Of a stretch of DNA of 64,000 bases, positions 27,651-34,978 are shown piece after piece. The translations under genes were made by a program, and so were the position numbers. The DNA is taken from positions 248,001 to 312,000 of the forward strand of contig NZ_PIGG01000026.1 in NCBI RefSeq assembly GCF_002924445.1, read 5' to 3'. This DNA comes from Minwuia thermotolerans (lineage in GTDB: Bacteria > Pseudomonadota > Alphaproteobacteria > Minwuiales > Minwuiaceae). The notes under the pieces are model-generated. The model was not told where the DNA came from and ran no database searches. It saw only the letters and a program-made list of their open reading frames with translations. The stretch's first letter is position 1, and the number at the start of each line of letters is the position of its first letter.

Positions 27651-28901
27651 TCAATCGTCCCCTGAACCTTCCTTCGCCGCCTTCTTCAGGTCGGGCTCGT
27701 GGTGGGAGCCGAGCGGCGTGTTGGGGCCGGCGGAGTGTTTCAGCGCCTCGGCCGCACGCGGGTTTTCGTTGATCTTGGCAAGGATCGCCTGGCCGGCGCG
27801 CTCGAAGCTGTCGCGGTGGGCGACGACGTACTCCCGGCTCTCGCGGTAGGCGTCGAGCATGCCGTTGAGTTCGGGCACCACATAGCGGGCGACCAGATCC
27901 CAGCTCTTGCGCGTGTTCTGGCGGCTGGCCCAGTCGTGGACGAAGCCGATGGCGACGCCGAAGCCGCCGGTCAGCTCGATCAGGTCGCGCAGGCGCTGGA
28001 CCAGGTCGTCGGGCGTGCCGATGACCGCGGTGGCGCCGTCGGCGAAGGCGGTGAGCTCGACGGCCTCGTCGCGGTCCCTGAAGGCCTCGACGCCCGGGCG
28101 CATCAGGGTGCCGACATTGTATTCGTTGTGCCAGCGGAACAGGCCGTCCCGGGCCTCCTCGATCGCCTTTTCGCGGGTCTCGGCGATGTGCCACATCAGC
28201 ACGATGCGCCAGTTCTTCCGGTCGACCGTGTTGCCGTGCCTGGCCGCCGATTCCTCGGCGAAGCTCCACTGGGTCGAGAGGTTCTGCAGGCCGGCCGTCG
28301 ACATGGAGCCGATGGAGAGGACGCCGGTGCCGTGCTTGCCGGCCAGCGTCATGCCCGAGGGGCTGATCATGGAGGCGACGGCGAAGGGCATGTCCTCCTG
28401 CAGCGGCAGCAGCTGCAGCTTGGCGTCGCGGATGGTGAACCAGTCGCTCTCGTGGGTGACGCGCTCCTCGCCGCGCAGCAGCTTGCGGATGACGCCCACG
28501 GCCTCGTCCTGGCGGTCGCGCTGGGTCATCGGGTCGATGCCCATCAGCCAGGCGTCGGACGGCAGCGCGCCGGGCCCGGAGCCGAAGATGGCCCGGCCGC
28601 CGGTCATGTGGTCGAGCTGCACCATGCGCTGGGCGACGATGAACGGGTGGTGGTAGGGCAGGGAGACGACGCCGGTGCCGAGCCTGATGCGGTGGCTGCG
28701 CTGCCCCGCGGCGGCAAGGAACATCTCTGGTGAGGCGATCACCTCCCAGCCGGTCGAATGATGCTCGCCGCACCAGAATTCCTCGTAGCCCAGCTTGTCC
28801 AGCAGTTCGACGAGTTCCAGGTCGGCCTGGAACTGCAGCATCGGATGCTCGCCGATCGGATGATGGGGCGCCAGGAATGCGCCGAACTTCAGGCCCGCCA
28901 T
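27651..28901 (-). CDS. LLM-class flavin monooxygenase, limonene 1,2-monooxygenase-like
   Basis: 416 residues, longer than most LLM enzymes. The start KFGAFLAPHHPIGEHPM and the region YEEFWCGEHHSTGWEVI match the branch containing Rhodococcus limonene 1,2-monooxygenase; LGTGVVSLPYHHPF follows. These are FMN- or FAD-dependent monooxygenases needing a separate reductase, and none is seen nearby. A 70-residue C-terminal extension ends in a Lys-rich tail. It is divergent from the SDR-LLM-SDR gene run starting at 29058, and the two may share regulation in the 156-base gap. Confidence 0.82.
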   Translation of the reverse strand: MAGLKFGAFLAPHHPIGEHPMLQFQADLELVELLDKLGYEEFWCGEHHSTGWEVIASPEMFLAAAGQRSHRIRLGTGVVSLPYHHPFIVAQRMVQLDHMTGGRAIFGSGPGALPSDAWLMGIDPMTQRDRQDEAVGVIRKLLRGEERVTHESDWFTIRDAKLQLLPLQEDMPFAVASMISPSGMTLAGKHGTGVLSIGSMSTAGLQNLSTQWSFAEESAARHGNTVDRKNWRIVLMWHIAETREKAIEEARDGLFRWHNEYNVGTLMRPGVEAFRDRDEAVELTAFADGATAVIGTPDDLVQRLRDLIELTGGFGVAIGFVHDWASRQNTRKSWDLVARYVVPELNGMLDAYRESREYVVAHRDSFERAGQAILAKINENPRAAEALKHSAGPNTPLGSHHEPDLKKAAKEGSGDD

Positions 28902-29057
28902 GTCGGTTTTCCCCCTCCGGGTCTCGTTGTTTGCAGAAACTAGATCAGTTCCGCGCGCATGGGAATGTCGCGGGACAACCGCCGATCCGAGTATGGCGGG
29001 CGTGCCCCCGATGGCCTAGGATCGCGGCCATCGACGCATTCCGGGGAGGAGAAGAAC

Positions 29058-29876
29058 ATGGGCATGCTGGACGGCAAGGTCGCCATCGTCACCGGCGCGG
29101 GCCGCGGCATCGGCCGTGAGATCGCAACGCAGCTCGCCGGGCACGGCGCGAAAGTCGTGGTCAACGACCTGGACGACGCGCCCGCCAACGAGACGGTGGA
29201 CGCCATCAAGGCCGCCGGCGGCGAGGCGATCGCCTATGCCGGCAGCGTCACCGAGAAGGACTTCGCCGAACGCTTCGTGCAGAAGGCGATCGACACCTGG
29301 GGCAACCTGCACATTATCGTCAACAACGCCGGCTACACGTGGGATGCGGTGATCCAGAAGATGTCGGAGGAACAGTTCGACGCCATGATCGACGTCCACC
29401 TGAAGGCGCCGTGGCGGATCTGCAAGGCGGCCTCGGAATTCATCCGCGTGAAGTCCAAGGAGGAGGCGGAGAAGGGCGGCGTCACCGTGCGCAAGGTGGT
29501 GAACATCTCGTCTGTCTCCGGCACGCGCGGCAATGCCGGCCAGACCAACTATTCGTCGGGCAAGGCGGGCGTGGTCGGCCTGACCAAGACGCTGGCCAAG
29601 GAGTGGGGCCGCTATCAGGTCAACGTCAACGCGGTGGCCTTCGGCTTCATCCAGACCCGTCTGACCGAGGCGACCGACGAGAAGAAGATGATCGACGTCG
29701 AGGGCAACAAGGTGCCGATCGGCGTGCCGACCCAGAACATCGCCGCCATCGAGCGCATGATCCCCATGGGCCGCGGCGGAACGCCGGCCGAGGCCGCCGG
29801 CGCGGTGGTCATGCTCTGCCTGCCGCTGTCGGACTATGTCAGCGGCCAGATGCTGGAAGTCACCGGCGGCAACTGA
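29058..29876 (+). CDS. Short-chain dehydrogenase/reductase (FabG-like)
   Basis: 272 residues with the classical SDR fold: TGAGRGIG cofactor loop (about 13-20), NNAG, Ser in NISSVSG, and the catalytic Tyr-x3-Lys in TNYSSGKAG. An Asp in VVNDLDD after strand 2 favours NAD(H). An insertion of about 25 residues between the active-site Ser and the preceding helix makes it longer than FabG. GGGAGGAG sets the ATG at 29058; the upstream extension is not homologous. First gene of an SDR-LLM-SDR run. Confidence 0.88.
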   Translation: MGMLDGKVAIVTGAGRGIGREIATQLAGHGAKVVVNDLDDAPANETVDAIKAAGGEAIAYAGSVTEKDFAERFVQKAIDTWGNLHIIVNNAGYTWDAVIQKMSEEQFDAMIDVHLKAPWRICKAASEFIRVKSKEEAEKGGVTVRKVVNISSVSGTRGNAGQTNYSSGKAGVVGLTKTLAKEWGRYQVNVNAVAFGFIQTRLTEATDEKKMIDVEGNKVPIGVPTQNIAAIERMIPMGRGGTPAEAAGAVVMLCLPLSDYVSGQMLEVTGGN

Positions 29877-29903
29877 CCGGCGAACCGGACGAGGGAGGAG
29901 CGA

Positions 29904-30908
29904 ATGGCGCCGAAACAGCGCATGGCGGTGACGGTCCCGGCGGGACCGAAGCTGGAGGATACGGCCAAGCGCCTGCAATGGGCCGAGGCGAACGGCTATG
30001 ACGATGCGTGGTTCTCCGACTCGGGCGCGCCGGATTCGCTGACGGCCATCGCCGCGCTGGCGCACCGCGTCGAGCGGCTGCGCATCGGCATCGCGGTCAC
30101 GCCGGTGTTCTCGCGGACCCCGGCGGTGCTGGCGGCGACGGCGAACGTGCTGGGCCAGGCGCTGCCCGGCCGCTTCGTCTTCGGCCTCGGCGCCTCCAGC
30201 CAGACCATGATGCAGAACTGGCACGGCCTGGAATACGAGAAGCCGCTGACCCGGGTGAAGGAAACCGCGGTCATGGTCCGCTCCATGCTGGCCGGCGAGA
30301 AATCGGACTTCGACCTGGAGACGCTGAAGAGTCACGGCTACCGCCAGCCGCCGTCCGATCCCATGGTGCCGCTCTATCTCGCGGCGCTGCGTCCTAAGAT
30401 GATCGAGATGGCCGCCGAGGTGGGCGACGGCGTCGTCTTCAACCTCTGGCCCCGCAAGGCGCTGCCGAAGATGGTGGAGCACGTCCACACCGGCGCGGCG
30501 CGCGGCGGCAAGGACGGCGCCGGCGTGGAGATCGTCAACCGCTACATGGTGCTGGTCACCGATGACAAGGCGGAGGCGCGCAACCGCTTCCGCGCCGCTT
30601 TCGCGCCCTACTACGCGACGCCGGTCTACAACAGCTTCCTCGCCTGGGCGGGCTACGAGGACGCCGCCCGGCAGATCCGGGAAGGCTGGGCCGAGAAGGA
30701 CCGGGCCAAGACCACCGGCGCGCTGGAAGACGACCTGATCGACGACATCGCGGTGATCGGCAACGAGGACGAGTGCCGCGAGCGCATCCGCTGGGCAGCG
30801 GAGACGGGCATCCACACCCATATCGTGGCGCCGCTGACGCAGGATCCGGCGGAGGTGGAGCGCACCTTCGCGGCCTTCCGCCCGGAGGTGTTCGACCTGG
30901 CGGCCTGA
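29904..30908 (+). CDS. LLM-class flavin/F420-dependent oxidoreductase
   Basis: 334 residues of the LLM barrel, with [40 protein letters not shown] and [20 protein letters not shown] as landmarks. The pattern fits the methylenetetrahydromethanopterin-reductase-like branch that includes many F420-dependent enzymes. It lies 27 bases after one SDR and 17 bases before another with a GGGAGGAG site, so an operon is likely and the three may carry out successive oxidoreductions on one compound. Confidence 0.82.
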   Translation: MAPKQRMAVTVPAGPKLEDTAKRLQWAEANGYDDAWFSDSGAPDSLTAIAALAHRVERLRIGIAVTPVFSRTPAVLAATANVLGQALPGRFVFGLGASSQTMMQNWHGLEYEKPLTRVKETAVMVRSMLAGEKSDFDLETLKSHGYRQPPSDPMVPLYLAALRPKMIEMAAEVGDGVVFNLWPRKALPKMVEHVHTGAARGGKDGAGVEIVNRYMVLVTDDKAEARNRFRAAFAPYYATPVYNSFLAWAGYEDAARQIREGWAEKDRAKTTGALEDDLIDDIAVIGNEDECRERIRWAAETGIHTHIVAPLTQDPAEVERTFAAFRPEVFDLAA

Positions 30909-30925
30909 AAGAGAAGGGCAGAACC

Positions 30926-31681
30926 ATGAGCGAAAACAGGGTGGCGCTGGTCACCGGGGCCGGCTCGGGCGTCGGACAGGCCGCGGCGGTGGCGCTGTCG
31001 AAGGCGGGCTACGACCTCGTGATCTCCGGGCGGCGCACGGAGAAGCTGGACGAAACCGCGGCGGCGATGGGCGCCGGCGACGACCGGGTGCTGAAGGTGC
31101 AGTGCGACGTCGGCGACCCCGAGTCCGTGCGGCTGATGTTCGACGCCTGCGTCGACCGTTTCGGCCGGCTGGACGTCCTGTTCAACAACGCCGGGACCGG
31201 CGCGCCGCCCGTGCCGATGGACGAACTGACGCCGGAACAGTGGCTGACCGTGGTCAACGCCAATTTCAACGGCGTCTTCTACTGCACCCAGAACGCCTTC
31301 CGGGTGATGAAGTCGCAGACGCCGATGGGCGGACGGATCATCAACAACGGCTCGATCTCGGCCCATGCGCCCCGGCCCTACTCGGCCCCCTACACGGCGA
31401 CCAAGCATGCGGTGACCGGGCTCACCAGGTCGACCTCCCTGGACGGCCGCGAGTTCGACATCGCCTGCAGCCAGATCGATATCGGCAATGCGGCGACACC
31501 GATGACCGCGCGCATGCCCGAAGGCGTGCCGCAGCCCGACGGCTCGGTCCGCGCCGAGCCGGTGATGGACGTCCAGCACGTGGCCGACGCGGTGGTCTAC
31601 ATGGCCAACCTGCCGCTGGACGCCAACGTGCTGTTCATGACCGTGATGGCGACCAAGATGCCCTATGTGGGGCGGGGGTAG
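30926..31681 (+). CDS. Short-chain dehydrogenase/reductase
   Basis: 251 residues: cofactor loop TGAGSGVG (about 10-17), NNAGTGAPP, Ser in NGSISAHAP and Tyr-x3-Lys in [10 protein letters not shown]. Arg residues after strand 2 (ISGRRTEK) favour NADP(H). The active-site region and C-terminus are unlike the SDR two genes upstream, so the two are not recent duplicates. Start ATG 30926 follows GAGAAGGG. It ends the SDR-LLM-SDR run. Confidence 0.86.
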   Translation: MSENRVALVTGAGSGVGQAAAVALSKAGYDLVISGRRTEKLDETAAAMGAGDDRVLKVQCDVGDPESVRLMFDACVDRFGRLDVLFNNAGTGAPPVPMDELTPEQWLTVVNANFNGVFYCTQNAFRVMKSQTPMGGRIINNGSISAHAPRPYSAPYTATKHAVTGLTRSTSLDGREFDIACSQIDIGNAATPMTARMPEGVPQPDGSVRAEPVMDVQHVADAVVYMANLPLDANVLFMTVMATKMPYVGRG

Positions 31682-31693
31682 ATGATCCTGCCC

Positions 31694-31777
31694 GTCACCC
31701 CCGCCCTGTGCGGGGGGTCCGGTGCGGCTTCGCCGCGAGTCCATGCATGACCGGATGCCCGCATGAAGCGGGCATGA
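31694..31777. repeat. Dispersed palindromic repeat family A, copy 3 (inverted)
   Basis: 84 bases matching copies 1 and 2 in reverse orientation: GTCACCCCCGCCCTGTGCGG at the left, GCGGC/GCCGC stem in the middle and ATGCCCGC/GCGGGCAT at the right. It lies between convergent genes, 12 bases after the SDR stop. Confidence 0.75.
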
Positions 31778-31798
31778 CGCTGATGCACGGCGACCAGA

Positions 31799-32629
31799 CT
31801 ACACCGCCAGCGTCACCTTCTCGTGGTCGTTGACCGCGTAGCAGTAGAGGCATCCGTGGGCGCAGCTGTCATAGCGGCCGATATCGCGCGACTCCGCGCA
31901 TTCGCAGCCCGGCCGGTTGCCCTTGCGCTTCGCGCGGAACGCCGCCCCGCCGATCCGCGCCAGCCGTGCCGCGTCGACGCACTTCGCCGGCTTCAGGTTG
32001 TCTGACAGCAGATGCGGCTGACTGCAGAGCGTCGCCGTCATGTTGCGCGCCGCGGCAATAGCGCCAAGATCGCCCAGCAATCCGCGCTTCTCTTCATCGG
32101 GCGGGTCGTCGACGGCGAGCGCCGGGGCGTGGCGCTTCAGGTTCCGCCGCGACTTGGCGTAGAGCGTCGCCGCCGAGAGCGTGACTTCGTCCGTCACGCC
32201 CGTCAGCGCATCGGCCAGACGGGCGAAGTTCTGGCGGTGGAAGGCGGCGTCCGTCTCGCTGGTCCAGATCACGGGATCGTAACGCCAGACCACCGTGCCC
32301 GGCCCGAAATCGCCGACGATCCGGCGCATTTCCGCGATGGCATGGTCCGCGGGCGGGACGCCGCGCTCCAGCGTCTCCGGGTATCCGGTGACGGTGTACT
32401 GGACGACGAAGGGCGCGCGCTTGCCGGCCGCGGCGAGCCCTTCGCGGAAGGGGCGGGCATTGCGCGTCCAGAAGATGAAGCCGTCGACGTCCGTCGCTTC
32501 CAGGGAAACGCGATAGGGCCGGCTGCCATAGGGGTTCGGCACGTCGGCGAAGCCGGCCCGGAGCTGTGACAGGAAGCGCGGCCCGTGAAAGGCCGGAACG
32601 TCGCTGCGGTAGCTGGCCGATACGATCAG
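31799..32629 (-). CDS. DUF1848 protein with C-terminal CX3CX2C iron-sulfur-type motif
   Basis: About 276 residues of DUF1848. Its hallmark is near the C-terminus: two Cys in GCEC, then DIGRYDSC and SCAHGCLYCYA, giving a CX3CX2C set like the radical-SAM cluster motif but at the opposite end of the protein. The family is uncharacterised. Homology begins at LIVSASYRSDVPAFHG, directly where the upstream DUF1244 gene stops; the only start there is CTG 32629, overlapping the stop as CTGA. The first ATG (32701) lies inside DUF1244. The start is therefore uncertain. Confidence 0.72.
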   Translation of the reverse strand: MIVSASYRSDVPAFHGPRFLSQLRAGFADVPNPYGSRPYRVSLEATDVDGFIFWTRNARPFREGLAAAGKRAPFVVQYTVTGYPETLERGVPPADHAIAEMRRIVGDFGPGTVVWRYDPVIWTSETDAAFHRQNFARLADALTGVTDEVTLSAATLYAKSRRNLKRHAPALAVDDPPDEEKRGLLGDLGAIAAARNMTATLCSQPHLLSDNLKPAKCVDAARLARIGGAAFRAKRKGNRPGCECAESRDIGRYDSCAHGCLYCYAVNDHEKVTLAV

Positions 32630-32922
32630 TGGTTCGGGTTGCGCTCGGCGAACGCCTTCTGCTGCTCGGGGCTGGCCTCGGACTGATGCTTCGCCTTCCA
32701 CTCCGAATAGGGCATGCCGTAGATGATCTCGCGGGATTCCTCCTTCGACATCTCGATGCCCTTGTCCTCGGCGGCTTCGCGGTACCAGTTCGACAGGCAG
32801 TTGCGGCAGAACCCGGCGAGGTTCATCAGGTCGATGTTCTGCACGTCCGTGTTCTCGCGCAGATGGGAAACGAGACGGCGGAATGCGGCCGCCTGCAGCT
32901 CGGTTTCGGTCTTCTGATCCAT
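32626..32922 (-). CDS. DUF1244 family protein
   Basis: 98 residues of DUF1244, with the conserved core LMNLAGFCRNCLSNWYREAA (a Cys-x2-Cys pair at 39 and 42) followed by IIYGMPYSEWKAKHQ. The family is common in Proteobacteria and has no established role; the Cys pair could bind metal. Start ATG 32922 is preceded by GGAGG. It directly precedes, and overlaps, the DUF1848 gene. Confidence 0.85.
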   Translation of the reverse strand: MDQKTETELQAAAFRRLVSHLRENTDVQNIDLMNLAGFCRNCLSNWYREAAEDKGIEMSKEESREIIYGMPYSEWKAKHQSEASPEQQKAFAERNPNH

Positions 32923-32981
32923 GGCCGATCCTCCATTGTTCCGCATCAGATGTGGTTCATCGCCCGGGCGGAGTAAAGCGC

Positions 32982-34121
32982 TCAGTCGAGGCCTTCGGCG
33001 CTGTGCGCGATCAGTTCGTCGACCACGGCACGGAAGGCGGCCGCCTCGCCGTCGCCGGCAGCCAGCCGCTTCTCGAAGGTCGCCATCTGCAGGTCGGCCG
33101 AGGTGCCGCGCATGGCGATGTTGCGGGCGTGGCGGACCTCGGCCTGACAGCCAAGCGCTTCGGCGTCCTCGGCGGTCAGCTCCAGGATTTCCTCCAGCAG
33201 GTCGGCGAAGGGCACCTGTTCGCCGATGCCGAAGTCGACCAGCGCGCCGCGCGCGCCGTGACGCATCGCCAGCCAGCGGTTCTCCTTGATCAGGGCGGCC
33301 GGGTAGATGCGCCAGCGCTGATTGCGCCGTTTCAGCCGCCAGAGCATGCGCAGCAGGCAGGTGAAGAGCGCGGCCACCGCGATCGCGTCGTCCAGCCGGG
33401 TGCAGACGTCGGTCACGCGCATTTCCAGCGTCGGAAACTTGGCGCTCGGGCGGATGTCCCACCAGAGCTTTGTGGCGTCCTCGATGACACCCGCGTTGAT
33501 GAACTGGTGCACCAGACGCTCGTATTCCCCGTAGCTGGAGAAGGTTTCCGGCATGCCGGTCCGGGGCAGGGCGTCGAAGACCGTGAGGCGGTAGGAACTG
33601 AGCCCGGACCGCCGACCCTGCCAGAAGGGAGAGGACGTCGTCAGCGCCAGCAGATGGGGCAGGAAGTAGCGGACCTGGTTCATCAGGTCGATGCGCAGAT
33701 CCTCGTCGTCGATGCAGACATGGACGTGCATGCCGCAGATCAGCAGCCGCCTGACCACCGCCTGCAGGTCCCGGGCGAGGGTCTCGTAGCGTTCCTTGCG
33801 GGTGGGGTGCTGGCGCGTCCACTCGGCGAATGGGTGGGTCGAAGCGGCCGCGAAGGCCAGCCCCTCCTCGGCCACGGCGTCGCGTACGGCGCGCCGCAGC
33901 TCGGTCAACGCCGTCCGCGCCTCTCCGACCGTCCGGCAGACCCGCGTGCCGACCTCGATCTGGGCGCGGAGGAATTCCGGCGTGACGAGCTGGTCCGGCG
34001 CCAGCTTCTGCGCCCGCTCCAGGATGGATTCGGGGGGGTCGGCCGCGAGGTCACGCGTCTCGGGGTCGATCAGGAGGTATTCCTCCTCGATCCCGATGGT
34101 GAACTGCGGCTCCGCGGTCAT
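32982..34121 (-). CDS. Carboxylate-amine ligase, YbdK/GCS2 family
   Basis: 379 residues of the YbdK-type glutamate-cysteine ligase family (GCS2). The N-terminus FTIGIEEEYLLIDPETRDL carries the acidic metal-binding residues; HVHVCIDDEDLR and TSSPFWQGRRSGLSSYR are further landmarks. YbdK has weak glutamate-cysteine ligase activity in vitro; the natural amine is unknown. It overlaps the N-formylglutamate amidohydrolase-like gene by 4 bases, implying one function shared between bond making and hydrolysis of gamma-glutamyl or formyl compounds. Confidence 0.85.
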   Translation of the reverse strand: MTAEPQFTIGIEEEYLLIDPETRDLAADPPESILERAQKLAPDQLVTPEFLRAQIEVGTRVCRTVGEARTALTELRRAVRDAVAEEGLAFAAASTHPFAEWTRQHPTRKERYETLARDLQAVVRRLLICGMHVHVCIDDEDLRIDLMNQVRYFLPHLLALTTSSPFWQGRRSGLSSYRLTVFDALPRTGMPETFSSYGEYERLVHQFINAGVIEDATKLWWDIRPSAKFPTLEMRVTDVCTRLDDAIAVAALFTCLLRMLWRLKRRNQRWRIYPAALIKENRWLAMRHGARGALVDFGIGEQVPFADLLEEILELTAEDAEALGCQAEVRHARNIAMRGTSADLQMATFEKRLAAGDGEAAAFRAVVDELIAHSAEGLD

Positions 34122-34915
34122 GCGGCCGTCTGCTCCGGGAAGGCCCGGTTCGGCGCCAGCGCCTCGCGGAACGCCCGGGCGATGATCACGGCCCAGCGGT
34201 CGGCGGCTTCCTCGGTCTCGATCAGGTCCTGGCGGATCTCCAGCGCGATGTAGGGCCGGCCCGCGTCGATGGCGTGTTCGTAGATCGAGTAGGACTTCGG
34301 GTCGTCCACCGAATAGGGCTGGTTGTCGCCGACGGCGATTTCCGGGTCGGCGCGCAGCACGTCCACCAGCCGCCGGCTCTCCGCGCTCTGTCCGTCGTGC
34401 AGGACGCCCAGGTGCCAGGGCCGCTGGGTGCCGCCGATGCGGGGCGTGAAACTGTGGATGAACAGCAGCACCGGCGGCTCCGGCCGGCTCATCGCGGCGA
34501 TCCGGCGGGCGACCTCGTCATGGTATTGCTGGTGGGCAGCCAGGCGGTGGGCGCGTTCGTTGTCCCCCAGGTTCTCGTTGCCATGCACGACCGTGCCGTC
34601 GGAGAAGCTGGCGATGCAGGTCGGATCGTCGGAGTAGCGGTTGAGGTCGACGAACAGCCGCGACAGCCCGGCCAGAATCGCCGGCGCATCGAGCAGTTCC
34701 GAGAGCCGGCGGGTGACGGCGGCGGCGCCGACGTCCCAGGCGATGTGCTCGAACATCTTCTCCTCGGCGATGCCCAGGCTGCCATAGCCGCGGGGCAGGG
34801 CGTTGGAGGCGTGGTCGCAGATCAGCAGCGCCCGCGCTGGCGCGCCGTCATTCAGGATATGGAAGGCCGGGGGCTCGGCGTCGCCCGTTGGTCTCAATGT
34901 CATGGGATCGAACAT
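34118..34915 (-). CDS. N-formylglutamate amidohydrolase-like protein
   Basis: 265 residues of the HutG/N-formylglutamate amidohydrolase fold. LLICDHASNALPRGYG near residue 30 contains the conserved Asp-His, and FVDLNRYSDD and FIHSFTPRIGG follow; IALEIRQDLI near the C-terminus holds a conserved Glu. True HutG acts in histidine catabolism, but no hut genes are nearby. Pairing with the YbdK-like ligase is seen in other alphaproteobacteria. Confidence 0.83.
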   Translation of the reverse strand: MFDPMTLRPTGDAEPPAFHILNDGAPARALLICDHASNALPRGYGSLGIAEEKMFEHIAWDVGAAAVTRRLSELLDAPAILAGLSRLFVDLNRYSDDPTCIASFSDGTVVHGNENLGDNERAHRLAAHQQYHDEVARRIAAMSRPEPPVLLFIHSFTPRIGGTQRPWHLGVLHDGQSAESRRLVDVLRADPEIAVGDNQPYSVDDPKSYSIYEHAIDAGRPYIALEIRQDLIETEEAADRWAVIIARAFREALAPNRAFPEQTAA

Positions 34916-34978
34916 GACCCGGATGGATAGCGCGGACAGGCCTGCATTTACAGGGTCTTGTTGCGCTGCAACGAGGGA

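Noticed and set aside
32626-33822. 398-codon frame extending DUF1244 upstream into the YbdK-like gene
   Set aside because: Homology begins at MDQKTETELQ (ATG 32922) with a GGAGG site; the upstream part is an out-of-frame reading of the ligase gene.
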